Position numbers and translations under genes: made by a program
Assembly (NCBI RefSeq): GCF_013185195.1
Contig: NZ_JAAZWC010000002.1
Coordinates: forward strand, 281,144 to 345,143
Length of the DNA stretch: 64,000 nucleotides
Direction: 5' to 3'
Source: Saccharibacillus qingshengii
GTDB taxonomy: Bacteria; Bacillota; Bacilli; Paenibacillales; Paenibacillaceae
Part shown: piece after piece, positions 54,976 to 63,851 of the stretch
Layout of the letters: every line of letters begins with the position of its first letter
How positions within the stretch are numbered: the first letter of the stretch is position 1
Notes under the pieces: generated by a model
The model's input: the letters and a program-made list of their open reading frames with translations, nothing else
Databases searched by the model: none
What the model was told of the DNA's origin: nothing

Positions 54976-56151
54976 ATGAAAAACAAAGCGTATAAATGGA
55001 TCGTGGGGCTGTTGGCGGGGAGTCTGTTGATCTCGCCGCTGCTGCCGATCGAAGCCGAAGCGGCCGCGCAGACGCCGCCTTCGCTGTCGATCAACGGAGG
55101 AACGGCGCAGAGCGGCGAACTGGAGATCCGGGGCGGCCGGACGTACATAGCGGTCCAAGCCGCGTCGGAACGCCTCGGATTCCGGGTCGATTACGATCGC
55201 GGTTCCAAAGTCGTCACGCTGCTGCGGCCGGATACGAAGCTGAGCATGAAGCTCGGGCAGGCGGAAGCCGAGATCGACGGCAAGCGTGTCAAAGTCGGAG
55301 CCGCGGCGTTCAGTGCGAACGGACAGGTGTATGTGCCGATCCAAGCGCTCGCGACGGCTCTCAAAAGCAAAAGCGGCTGGAAAGCCGAAGCCAAAACCGT
55401 TACGCTGAACGATCCCGGCCGTTACGCCATCGACTCGGCGGGCGGACAAACGGCCTGAGTGTCTTTTGCCAAGGGAGACGTTTACTCGCTGGAAGCCGGC
55501 GTTCCGAAAAAGCTCGCAGGCGCCGACGTCTCGGGGCTTGATTGGGGAACGGTCGACGTGCGGGCGCTGGGCAGCGGTTCCTACCTGCTCTCGGTCGGAC
55601 GGGAATATGTTGCTTCGTCGCAGACGGTGCATAACCGGTTCCAGTTCGTCGTCCAAAAAGGGAAAGTGACGAAGCAGGCGCATTATCGGTATTCCGGCAT
55701 GTACAATACAGACATCTTCGGACCGAAAACGCTCCCGGCGCAGCGCACCTACGTGAGCGACGGCCGGACGGTGCAGGTCGTGGGCGCCGGCGGCCGGGCC
55801 GCGGCGGACTACGATCTGGCGAAGCTGACGAAGCAGACCGGACCTTTTATCGTCGAATCGGTCACGGCCGATTATTTGCTCGTGCGAGCGTTCGACACGC
55901 TCCAGCCGACCGTGATCGACCTGAACACGGGCAAGTCTTCGCTGCTCTACAAAACGCTGCTCGCACAAGCCGAGCGGGCGGAGTGGGATGAAGTGACGAC
56001 AGACGTCGGCGAACTGCTGCTGCTGCAATCCAGACTCCGCTTCGTGAAGCAGGAAGGCAATCGGCTGGATTTCACGTATAAAAAGATCGCGTCCGGACCG
56101 GATCAGTTCGGCCGCGAATTCAAAGCCAGTTATACGCTGAAGCGGTCGTAA
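54976..56151 (+). pseudogene. Secreted copper-amine-oxidase-N-like protein interrupted by in-frame TGA
   Basis: The gene starts at 54976 with GGAGGG upstream and a clear signal peptide ([17 protein letters not shown]...EAEA). Residues about 40-150 resemble the copper amine oxidase N-terminal-like stalk domain common in Paenibacillus secreted proteins ([39 protein letters not shown]). A TGA at 55456-55458 interrupts the frame, which continues unchanged through 56151 with a secreted beta-rich domain. The codon after TGA is GTG, but no ribosome-binding site precedes it. The second part alone would have no export signal. Confidence 0.75.
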
Positions 56152-56184
56152 GCGAAATGAGAACCGGGGGCGGCATAGGGACGC

Positions 56185-57441
56185 CTAGCATCCATTTCGT
56201 ATGTGCTTCAGATAGAAACGAAGAAGCTGCTCCGCTTCCTTGAGCACTTGAATAAAAGCCCGAATAGGCCGGTGTTCGTTCCGAAAAGGGACGGGCACCG
56301 GCTTTTTGTTCTGTCCAAAAAGCAAGCGGGCGGCGGATACGACGAAAAAGCCTCCCCGCAAGGAGGAGGCCGATTGTGATTCGGGTACGGCGAGACAGTA
56401 CAGCGGCGAGAACACCGCCGAGGCTGTTCCGGCCAGCAGAAGCGCCGCGAAAGCCCAGCCGAAGCTTGGCGCAAGCGCCAAAGCGATCACGGCCGCGACG
56501 CGCAGCGCCATGGCCAACAGCAGCGCGGCCGAGACCGCGCGTCGGCTCTGCATGTCTACCCGGCGTTCCGCCAGCCGTACGCCGGCCAGACCCAGCAGCG
56601 TGATCGACGCTTCGATCGCGCCAAGCCAGACGGCCGGCGGCCAACCGGTATCGGGCAGGCCGGTTCCGCCTCCGCCGAGCAGCAGCGCCGGCCAGAGACG
56701 GTCGTAGCCTTCGGATGCCGCGCCCGACAGCAGCGTGACGGCGACCAGACCGAGCAGCAGCGGGCTGCGGCGTACGACCTTGGCACCGGCTGTCCAGGTG
56801 CCGGCCATGTCGCGCAGCGGATTGGAGCGCGCCGCGGCTGCGCGCTGCGGACGGACGAAACCTGTCTCGCGCATCAGGCGAGACAGCAGCAGGCCGAGCA
56901 GCAGATAGAGGACGCCGCCGACCAGAAACGGCAGGTTGGGCGAGAGCTGCGACAGCAGGACGCTGAAGAGAATGCCGATCAGGGAGGCGGCCAGCGCGAA
57001 CCGCTGGCCGCGCAGCATCACGGCGCCTGCGGCCGCTTCACCGGTCTCGTCGACCAGCCAGGCCGTATTGGCACCGCTGACAAACGTCCAGCCGAAGCCA
57101 TGCAGCATCTGGGACATCAGCAGCCAGCCGAAAGCAGGGAGAATCGAGCTCCAATCGAGAATCCAGACAATGCTGCCTTCGAACAGAAAAGCCGCTCCGA
57201 GAATAAACATCCCGATCACGATCGAACGTTTGCGGCTGTAAGTGTCGGCGACAACGCCGGTGATTCCTTCAAACAGCAGGACAGTCAATTCCAAAGCCGT
57301 GCCGATCAGCACGAGCTGCAGCGGAGTCAGGCCAAGCTGCGTGATGTAATAAATGCTGTACGTGGTGAAGATGAGACTTGAAGCCAAGGAAGTCAGGGTG
57401 TTCATTAACAAATAAACCGTAGATGCCCGGTTGTTCGACAA
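56185..57441 (-). CDS. MFS transporter with doubtful C-terminus
   Basis: This 418-residue major facilitator superfamily protein has about ten to eleven helices and the family loop GVVADTYSRKRSIVIG between helices 2 and 3, so it is a proton-driven exporter or importer of unknown substrate. The TTG at 57441 is chosen for AAAGGCGG eight bases upstream. After PLYCLAVPESQS the sequence becomes unlike MFS proteins (FGQNKKPVPVPFRNEHRP) and reads backwards through a terminator of the opposite gene, so the last helix or two may be lost by a 3' deletion. Confidence 0.75.
   Translation of the reverse strand: MSNNRASTVYLLMNTLTSLASSLIFTTYSIYYITQLGLTPLQLVLIGTALELTVLLFEGITGVVADTYSRKRSIVIGMFILGAAFLFEGSIVWILDWSSILPAFGWLLMSQMLHGFGWTFVSGANTAWLVDETGEAAAGAVMLRGQRFALAASLIGILFSVLLSQLSPNLPFLVGGVLYLLLGLLLSRLMRETGFVRPQRAAAARSNPLRDMAGTWTAGAKVVRRSPLLLGLVAVTLLSGAASEGYDRLWPALLLGGGGTGLPDTGWPPAVWLGAIEASITLLGLAGVRLAERRVDMQSRRAVSAALLLAMALRVAAVIALALAPSFGWAFAALLLAGTASAVFSPLYCLAVPESQSASSLRGGFFVVSAARLLFGQNKKPVPVPFRNEHRPIRAFIQVLKEAEQLLRFYLKHIRNGC
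56258..56312 (+). terminator. Terminator downstream of the interrupted secreted-protein gene
   Basis: GCCGGTGTTCGTTCC pairs with GGGACGGGCACCGGC (wobbles and one or two mismatches), loop GAAAA, then TTTTTG on the plus strand. Confidence 0.7.
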
Positions 57442-57888
57442 TTCGTTGTCCGCCTTTCGGGCGGCGGACGCGCATGTCCGGCACCGGACGAGGAGCTTGT
57501 ACACGACCTGGCGGCTGCTTCATCGGATTGTTCACCGAAATTCTTGGCAAACCGCAGAGAAATCGACGAAGCCGCTGACAGGATTCAAGGCGGTGCATGA
57601 TAAAGGAGAACCCGTAAGGGCTACCGTACCGTCGTCCCTGCCGGAACCGGCGCGTCTGCGCCGCCGATCATGAATGATTGGGAGTGGAATGGCGACTGGG
57701 TTTTCGTTTGAAACATTAACACGTGCAGCACCTCCGTCAGATAAGATGGGAACATCATACAAAGATTACAGGTAGATGTCCAGTATGAATACGGTAGACG
57801 CCGCAACCAAGAACGCGTATACTGATGCTTATTAGACTACTTTCGTTAAGCATTGTTAAAAGTATGGTTTGCCAAAGGAGGACCCTTC
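57442..57888. other. Divergent intergenic region between MFS and ROK genes
   Basis: About 450 bases without a supported gene. TATACT near 57819 is a possible -10 for the ROK gene, with no good -35. GGAGGACCC at the end is the ROK ribosome-binding site. A short hairpin GCCGGAACCGGC lies near 57645. Confidence 0.5.
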
Positions 57889-58920
57889 ATGCAGCCTGCC
57901 CTGCACAGTTCAATCAAGGTCAAGAAAATGAATGAAGAAGCCGTTCGTCAGACGCTGCGGAATCTGGAATCGGGCACCAAGACGCAGATCGCGCAGATAA
58001 CCGGGCTGAGCGTAGCCACCTGCGGCACACTGCTGGGCGAGATGCTGGAGAGCGGGGAAGCGCTGGAAGACGAACCGGAAGAGTCGAGCGGAGGACGCCG
58101 GGCGCGCCGTTACGTCTACAATGCGGATTATTCCCATATGGCCTGTATCTGCGCCGTATATGAAAAAGGAAAGCCGACCCTTCTCTATGCGGTCGCCGAT
58201 TCGTTCGGCCGCATCCTGGAACGCCGCGCCGAAGAAGCCGCCGCGATCGACGAAGCCGCGATCGATACGCTCATCGGCGCGCTGCTGTCGCGGTACGGTC
58301 AGATCAAAGCGGTAGGCATCGGCATCCCGGGATTGGTGCACGAAGGGGTGATCAACATCTGTGACGCGGCCGAACTGGTCGGCGTTCCTTTGGGGCAGCG
58401 AATCGAAGAGAAATACGGTGTCAAAGTCACGGTTGAAAATGATATGAATTTGACGGTGTACGGTTTGTACGGACAGCAGCAGTGGACAGAACCCGAAACG
58501 GCTGCGGCGATGATCTTCGTACCGGGCTGTTTTCCCGGCGCGGGCTTGATGATCGACGGACGGATTCACCGGGGAAGCAGCCGTTTCGCGGGAGAAGTTT
58601 CGTTTCTGCCATTCGGTATGTCGCGCGACGAACAGCTGCACCGCCTAAACGTCAAAGAAACGTTCGTGCCGCTTGCCGCGCATGCCGTAGCGAGTCTGGC
58701 GGCGATTGTGAATCCGCGGCTGGTGGCCTTAATGGGCGATCAGGTCGACGCGGCGGATTTGCCGGCGATCCGGGAAATCTGCCTGACCGTTATTCCTCCC
58801 GAACATATGCCGGAACTGACGTTTCTGGAAACGTCGGAGGAGCCGTATATGCAGGGACTGATCGCGATGACGCTGGAGAGCCTCTCGTATTCGTTCAAGT
58901 TGATAGAAAACAAGCATTAA
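57889..58920 (+). CDS. ROK-family protein with N-terminal winged helix (NagC/XylR type)
   Basis: The 343-residue protein begins with a winged helix-turn-helix (VRQTLRNLESGTKTQIAQIT; LSVATCGTLLGEMLESGE) followed by a ROK fold (VGIGIPGLVHEGVINI; ENDMNLTVYGLYG; FVPGCFPGAGLMIDGRIHRG). Members of this type are usually sugar-responsive repressors. The ROK zinc-site cysteine cluster seen in true glucokinases is not evident, so a regulator is more likely than a kinase. GGAGG precedes the ATG at 57889. The acetyltransferase gene follows at 24 bases. Confidence 0.88.
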   Translation: MQPALHSSIKVKKMNEEAVRQTLRNLESGTKTQIAQITGLSVATCGTLLGEMLESGEALEDEPEESSGGRRARRYVYNADYSHMACICAVYEKGKPTLLYAVADSFGRILERRAEEAAAIDEAAIDTLIGALLSRYGQIKAVGIGIPGLVHEGVINICDAAELVGVPLGQRIEEKYGVKVTVENDMNLTVYGLYGQQQWTEPETAAAMIFVPGCFPGAGLMIDGRIHRGSSRFAGEVSFLPFGMSRDEQLHRLNVKETFVPLAAHAVASLAAIVNPRLVALMGDQVDAADLPAIREICLTVIPPEHMPELTFLETSEEPYMQGLIAMTLESLSYSFKLIENKH

Positions 58921-58944
58921 GATCATGGAAAGCGGAAAGGAAGC

Positions 58945-59535
58945 ATGAAGATGACGCAGCGTACGGAAAAAGAAAAAATGATCGCCGGAGAGCTCTACAA
59001 AGCCTGGGACGAGGAACTGACGAGCGAACGCAATCGTGCACGCCGGCTCGTGCGGCAGTATAACGCGACAACCGAGGAAGATGAAGCGCGCCGAACCGGA
59101 ATTATCCGCGAACTATTCGGTTCGACAGGTGCCAATTTCGGTGTTGAGCCCAATCTGCGCGTCGATTACGGGTCTAACATTCACGTCGGCGAAAATTTCT
59201 ACGCCAACTTCGACTGCACCATTCTCGACGTGTGCGAGGTGCGGATCGGAGACAACTGCATGCTCGCGCCGGGGGTTAGCCTGTACACGGCGACCCATCC
59301 GATCGATCCGTACGAGCGGATCGCGGGACCGGAGCTGGGCAAGCCGATCACGATCGGGTATAACGTCTGGATCGGAGGCCGCGCGGTGATCAATCCCGGC
59401 GTAACGATCGGCGACAACGCCGTTATTGCTTCCGGTGCCGTCGTAACCAAGGATGTCCCGGCCGATACGATTGTCGGCGGTAATCCCGCGCGGATTATTC
59501 GGAAGATCCAGGTTGGAGAGAAGCCGGAACAGTAG
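58945..59535 (+). CDS. Maltose/galactoside O-acetyltransferase family protein
   Basis: The 196-residue left-handed beta-helix (hexapeptide repeat) protein acetylates sugars with acetyl-CoA. It has the family N-terminus ([22 protein letters not shown]), [19 protein letters not shown], the catalytic His in YTATHPIDP and the C-terminal [10 protein letters not shown]. It is probably cytoplasmic and trimeric. AAAGGAAG precedes the ATG. It is in one transcript with the ROK gene, ending at a bidirectional terminator. Confidence 0.93.
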   Translation: MKMTQRTEKEKMIAGELYKAWDEELTSERNRARRLVRQYNATTEEDEARRTGIIRELFGSTGANFGVEPNLRVDYGSNIHVGENFYANFDCTILDVCEVRIGDNCMLAPGVSLYTATHPIDPYERIAGPELGKPITIGYNVWIGGRAVINPGVTIGDNAVIASGAVVTKDVPADTIVGGNPARIIRKIQVGEKPEQ

Positions 59536-59585
59536 GGGAGTTTACCGGGCGTTTTGATCCGGGCCCGGCTCGGAGAACATCCAAA

Positions 59586-59626
59586 CAGCAAAAAGCCAGG
59601 GAGCAAAGCTCCCTGGCTTTTTGCTG
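59586..59626. terminator. Bidirectional terminator after the acetyltransferase gene
   Basis: CAGCAAAAAGCCAGGGAG-CAAAG-CTCCCTGGCTTTTTGCTG is a perfect 18-bp stem, T-rich in both directions. Confidence 0.93.
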
Positions 59627-59632
59627 AAGCGG

Positions 59633-59881
59633 TCACCGAATGCCGTGTTCGTAATCGCGGATAAAGGCTCGGCCCGCCGGTCTCAGCCGGGCACATTCGG
59701 CGAACGGAATCGCTTCGCCTGCCCGGGTCTGAAGAAAAGAAATGTTGGATGCATAGCCGGCGCGGTCGACTTCCCGAAGAGCCGTCGCAAATTTTTTCTG
59801 CTCGATCCCAAGGCTTAGGGCCGTCGGATCTTTTTCCCACTGGATTTCTTTGAGAATCTGGTACAGGAGATTGGGAGTCAT
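59633..59881 (-). CDS. Small YjcQ-like protein (82 aa)
   Basis: The 82-residue protein resembles the YjcQ family, a winged-helix-like small protein group often of phage origin: LLYQILKEIQWEKDPTALSL, FATALREVDRAGYASNISF, and the C-terminal RLRPAGRAFIRDY. The ATG at 59881 follows AAGGTGG; the frame is open farther upstream across a cre box and is not similar there. Function unknown. Confidence 0.7.
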   Translation of the reverse strand: MTPNLLYQILKEIQWEKDPTALSLGIEQKKFATALREVDRAGYASNISFLQTRAGEAIPFAECARLRPAGRAFIRDYEHGIR

Positions 59882-59925
59882 GGAATCATCGCCACCTTCC
59901 TGAGTGATGATTCCAGTATGATCCT

Positions 59926-59939
59926 TGTAAGCGTTATCA
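59926..59939 (+). promoter_or_regulatory. Perfect cre box upstream of the YjcQ-like gene
   Basis: TGTAAGCGTTATCA is identical to the cre at 36840. It lies between the end of the GH32 gene and the start of the YjcQ-like gene, both on the minus strand. Confidence 0.75.
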
Positions 59940-60008
59940 ACAGTGAGGGGGATCACGTTCAACCGGGATAAATCTGGCTTTTCCCACGTTCGCCTGCAGC
60001 CGTCCGCC

Positions 60009-61617
60009 TAGCGGTCCAGCGGCCAACAGCGCAGCGAGAGAATCTTCGCTTCGCCGCCTTCGGCGAAGAAAGAGATGCCTGTCGATCCGGCATCCGGATA
60101 AATACGGGCCGTCATCGTCAGCTCGCCGTCCCCGGCAAACACCTCGACCTAAGACCGGTCGATGAAGATCCGCAGCTGCAGGCGTTCCTCCTGCAGCGCC
60201 AGAGGCGCCCGGCGTACCCCGCCGGGCCCGGCGCCGGAGCGCTCCCGATCGAGGATCAGCCGCTCCCCGATCCGGTCGTACGCCAGCACCGTTTCCTCGC
60301 CGCGGACCGGACCGGTCCGCAGCGCAAGGCCGAATCGAGCCGCCGTGCCTGCGTCGAATTCCACCTCCAGTTCGGCACACCCGCCGGAGACGCCGGCGAA
60401 CTCGCGTCCGCGCAGCAGGCCGACCGGTTGCCCGGTTTCGTCCGCTGCACCGGCTGCGATAGATCCGCCGGACCGCGAACCGCCGGCTCCGAGCGTATCC
60501 ATCCCCGCGGTGCCCTTTCGTCTCCGATCGTCTGATCGGCATACCGCACTTCCACGCCGCGCAGCGACTCCAGCTCGGGTGCGGGCCGAACCGCAATCCG
60601 CCCGTGTTCAAGCGTCAGCACGCGCGGCAGCGTCATCGCGCCCGCCCAGCCGCGTGCCTGCTCCGGCATTTCGCTCTCCCACATCGCCATCCACGCGATC
60701 AGGATACGGCGGCCTTGATTGTCGAGCGTCGTCTGCGGCGCGTAGAAGTCGAATCCGTAATCGAGCGTCCGGAATTCGCCGTGATCCAGAACGCCTGTCT
60801 CGTAATCCAGCCTGCCCAATACGTAACCGGCCTGATGCAGATTGCGGTACAGCTCCCCGTCCGGAGCGACGCCCTGCGGCGAGAAGGCCAGTACGTCGAC
60901 GCCGCTGAGCGGGAACAGATCCGGGCATTCCCACATGTAGCCCAATTTGTCCGCCGGTTCCCGGCCGCCCGCCATGATCGCGACGAACGACCAGTCCGTC
61001 AGATTATCCGAACGGTAGAGCAGAACCTGCCCGAGATGATCCTGCGTACGCGAACCAAGCACGCAGTAGTAAGCGTCTTCATGTTTCCACACTTTGGGAT
61101 CGCGAAAATGAAAAGGGTGAACATCTCCGCCCGGCGCTTCCGCGATCACGGGATTGCTTGCGACTTTCTCAAAATTCGTCCCGTCGTCGCTGACGGCCAG
61201 CGCCTGTACCTGAAGCAGATCGGCATCCCGGTCCGGCCCGGTCCAGCGGTTGCCGGTATACATTAGCCACAGCCGGCCGTCTTTTTCGATTGCGCTGCCC
61301 GAGAAGCAGCCGTCTGCATCGTAAGCTTCGGAAGGGGCGAGCGCGATCGGAAGCGGCTGCCAGTGCGCCAGGTCGGAGCTTTTGACATGACCCCAGTACA
61401 TCGGACCCCATTCGGGTGAGAACGGATGATGCTGGTAGAACAGATGATACTCGCCCCGAAAAAAGCAAAAGCCGTTTGGATCGTTGATCCAATAAGCGGG
61501 AGCCGCGATATGCCAGCGCAGCCTCCAGGGATCTTCGGCGGCTTCCGCTTTTTTGTCCGCGATCGAGAGTTCCGCGCGCTCAAGCGCCCGGCGATGCGAC
61601 TGCTGCGTTTCGGTCAT
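60009..61617 (-). pseudogene. GH32 sucrose-6-phosphate hydrolase-like gene with frameshift and in-frame TAG
   Basis: The N-terminal five-blade propeller is intact with all catalytic motifs: WINDPNGFCFF (nucleophile Asp46), FRDPKVW and WECPDLF (acid/base Glu). This matches cytoplasmic invertase/sucrose-6-phosphate hydrolase. Downstream, similarity moves to a different frame near 60500-60530 (CAELEVEFDAG; ETVLAYDRIGERLILDRERSG), and the C-terminal sandwich then meets a TAG at 60149-60151, exactly where family members have Ser in DRSSVEVF (here FIDRS-stop-VEVFAGDG). Two lesions make a functional full-length product unlikely unless they are sequence errors. Confidence 0.88.
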
Positions 61618-61638
61618 CGGGTTGCCCTCCTTTTTCGC

Positions 61639-61959
61639 TTAAAAGTCGTTCCAGTTCCGTGCGCCCTGGCTCGATTGGCTGCGTTCGCTCGACTGCATGT
61701 CTTCCAGCATTTCGATCGCTTTCAAGGTGCCGTACAGCGAATCGAACAGAAGGAGGGAATACTCGTTTTTGTCCATGACAAGATGTTTGAATTTGTCTTT
61801 TTCCGCGATAAAAGAAGCGGTTTCTTTCAAGTTCTTGTGCCTGGCCTCCAAATAGACGGCGGCACTGGACAGCCAGAGGGTGATGCTTCGGAAGTCTTCG
61901 GCGTTGGCTACCTTCTCGCGAATTTCTTCGCCTTGACGCGTCAATGGGTTCAACTGCAT
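61639..61959 (-). CDS. Hypothetical helical protein (106 aa)
   Basis: The ATG at 61959 has AAAGGAGG six bases upstream (another ATG two codons earlier touches that site). The product is predicted all-helical and cytoplasmic (EEIREKVANAEDFRSITLWLS; FKHLVMDKNEYSLLLFDSL) with a Ser/Gln-rich tail (SSERSQSSQGARNW). I do not recognise a family. It lies 22 bases upstream of the GH32 gene on the same strand and is probably co-transcribed with it. Confidence 0.7.
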   Translation of the reverse strand: MQLNPLTRQGEEIREKVANAEDFRSITLWLSSAAVYLEARHKNLKETASFIAEKDKFKHLVMDKNEYSLLLFDSLYGTLKAIEMLEDMQSSERSQSSQGARNWNDF

Positions 61960-62104
61960 GGTCATCCTCCTTTGGACTCGAATATACTTCCAGTTTAACA
62001 GAAGCGGCAGGTATCTCCCAAACCTTATCCATGTTCAGGCAGGTTCCGATATTAGATAAGATCGTTTTCCGATAAAAAGAAAAAGAACAAAGGAGTGGAA
62101 GATC

Positions 62105-63265
62105 ATTAAACGACTATCGAAACGCAGCGTTTTTTATGGAGGAGCCTTACTTGTTTTGCTTATGCTTGGCGCCTGCGGAGAACACGGAAGAGAGAAAGAA
62201 GTCTACATCCCGCCGCTGCGGACCGGCATCGAATCGGCCGTAACCATGCCGCAGGATCGGGAGGAACCGGATCAGTCGGGGGGCATACCGGAGAAATCGG
62301 CGGCTGTCGAAGACTCCCAAGACCTAGCGGGCACGCAGGCGGCTTCCGAGGAAACGGATCAGCCGCTTGAGCAGGAAGACACACAGGCCAGCCGCCCGGT
62401 CGAAGAGACGGCTGCCGAGAGCGAAGTCTCTTATTGGAGAATCGACGGTGGCGACGCGAATATCCGCAAAGCTCCCGATTATCATTCCGAGTCGATCCGA
62501 ATCGGACAAGAAGGACGGGATCTGGAATATTTGCATAAGAAAGTAGAGGATCCGCGCGACTCCAGGATTTGGTATAACGTTCAAAATGATACCGGAGAGA
62601 TCGGTTGGATCAGCAGCGCGGTCGTGGTCCAGTCGGACGGCCGTTACTTTGCAGAAGGACCGGCGCTCGTATCTGAAGAAAGTTCGACCGCTGAGGCTTC
62701 GGTGCCTACCGTCCGCTATTACGCGACCCGTGAAGCCAACATCCGGCAGTCGCCTTCGATCGACGCCGCCACGGTCGGCCAGGCGGCCGGCGGTTCGGTG
62801 CTGGAAAGTTTGAACGACCAATCGTATGATCCGTCCGACGGCAGGACCTGGTATTATGTACGGACGCCTTCCGGCGTGGACGGCTGGATCAGCAGCAAAA
62901 TGGTGACCGGGTACGCGCCTTCTGCCGAGTCGGCGTATGTGCAAGAAGAGACCGGCGGCGTATATTACGAAAACTGCGCGGCCGCCGAAGCGGCGGGAGC
63001 CGCACCCGTGTATGAAGGAGAGGCGGGTTACGCCGGTTGGCTTGATCGGGACAGCGACGGAATCGGCTGCGAGATCAGCAGCTGGGATTCCTATGACGGG
63101 GGTTCTTCCGATTCCTCCGATATACCGATTTCTTCCGATGGAAACACCGTCTATTTCAAAAACTGTACCGTCGCCAGGGCGGCCGGAGCGGCTCCCGTGT
63201 ACGCGGGCGACCCGGGTTATTCGCGCAAATTGGATCGGGACGGCGACGGCGTAGGCTGCGAATAG
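62105..63265 (+). CDS. Lipoprotein with two SH3b and two Excalibur domains, ATT start
   Basis: The 386-residue cell-surface protein has a lipobox LGAC (Cys24), an acidic Gln/Glu linker, two bacterial SH3 domains (residues about 115-180 and 200-265; ANIRKAPDYHSESIR, ANIRQSPSIDAAT) that usually bind cell wall, and two Excalibur motifs (DRDSDGIGCE and DRDGDGVGCE) that bind calcium. The signal sequence (KRLSKRSVFYGGALLVLLML) starts before the only ATG in it; AAAGGAG is nine bases before an ATT at 62105, and no ATG, GTG or TTG lies between the upstream TAA (62057) and that point. Confidence 0.8.
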   Translation: MKRLSKRSVFYGGALLVLLMLGACGEHGREKEVYIPPLRTGIESAVTMPQDREEPDQSGGIPEKSAAVEDSQDLAGTQAASEETDQPLEQEDTQASRPVEETAAESEVSYWRIDGGDANIRKAPDYHSESIRIGQEGRDLEYLHKKVEDPRDSRIWYNVQNDTGEIGWISSAVVVQSDGRYFAEGPALVSEESSTAEASVPTVRYYATREANIRQSPSIDAATVGQAAGGSVLESLNDQSYDPSDGRTWYYVRTPSGVDGWISSKMVTGYAPSAESAYVQEETGGVYYENCAAAEAAGAAPVYEGEAGYAGWLDRDSDGIGCEISSWDSYDGGSSDSSDIPISSDGNTVYFKNCTVARAAGAAPVYAGDPGYSRKLDRDGDGVGCE

Positions 63266-63351
63266 AAGCGCAAGGTGCAAAAGTTGCCGAGCGGGTAGCG
63301 AAAGGGGTAAGGTGTAGGGGTACGTAATCGAACGAACAGGAGGCGTGTGCG

Positions 63352-63564
63352 ATGGAAGAAACGACAGTGATCGCGATTCATTTTACGGACGGAGAAGTGC
63401 TGGAACTGGGGATTACCGAGGAAGAGTTCGAACGTCTGGACGGCGAGATCACCTCGAATCCGTGGGTCGAAATCGACGGCAACACCATCAACACGGCGAC
63501 GATCAAGTATTTCTGGTTCTACGAAATTCCGACGGATGAAGAGGCCGGGGAAGAAGTCCTGTAA
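63352..63564 (+). CDS. Small hypothetical acidic protein (70 aa)
   Basis: ATG at 63352 follows AGGAGG. The 70-residue product is acidic and beta-rich (IAIHFTDGEVLELGITEEEF; PWVEIDGNTINTATIKYFWF). Family not recognised. The next small gene starts 25 bases after its stop, suggesting a two-gene unit. Confidence 0.75.
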   Translation: MEETTVIAIHFTDGEVLELGITEEEFERLDGEITSNPWVEIDGNTINTATIKYFWFYEIPTDEEAGEEVL

Positions 63565-63589
63565 CTTTGGCAGCAGCAAGGAGGCGGAC

Positions 63590-63826
63590 ACTATCGCAAA
63601 TGTTTTTGTGCATTCTCGCGCAGCGGTATGGGATGAATGGAAGAGGCAGTCTCTGACCTTTGACCCGATTCCGACAGAAGACGAATTCATCACGCTAAAT
63701 GTGGCAGAAGAATGGTATGAGGTAGGCATCGTGCTGCATACTCCGCTCGACCCTGAAGTCGATGCGGAGATTTATATTCAAAAAGTAGACCGCAATAACG
63801 TGTATAAAAGCATGTTTAAGTATTGA
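63590..63826 (+). CDS. Small hypothetical protein (78 aa) with ATC start
   Basis: AAGGAGG (63575-63581) is eight bases before an ATC codon at 63590, from which a coherent frame runs (ANVFVHSRAAVWDEWKRQSL; YEVGIVLHTPLDPEVDAEIY). The next normal start would be the GTG at 63605, which has no ribosome-binding site and would cut the N-terminus. The frame is open farther upstream but overlaps the ribosome-binding site and the previous gene. A terminator follows. Function unknown. Confidence 0.65.
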   Translation, partial: TIANVFVHSRAAVWDEWKRQSLTFDPIPTEDEFITLNVAEEWYEVGIVLHTPLDPEVDAEIYIQKVDRNNVYKSMFKY

Positions 63827-63851
63827 AGCAGCCGAAAGGCTGCTTTTTTTG
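63826..63851 (+). terminator. Terminator of the small two-gene unit
   Basis: GAAGCAGCC-GAAA-GGCTGCTT followed by TTTTTT. Confidence 0.9.

Noticed and set aside
54772..56028. N-terminal extension of glycerol dehydrogenase by about 420 codons
   Set aside because: It crosses an intergenic region and the reverse of a signal-peptide-bearing gene; the real start has AAAGGAG.
25440..60151. Stop-codon reassignment as an explanation for the interrupted genes
   Set aside because: TAA, TGA and TAG each occur once, and all other genes use these codons as normal stops.
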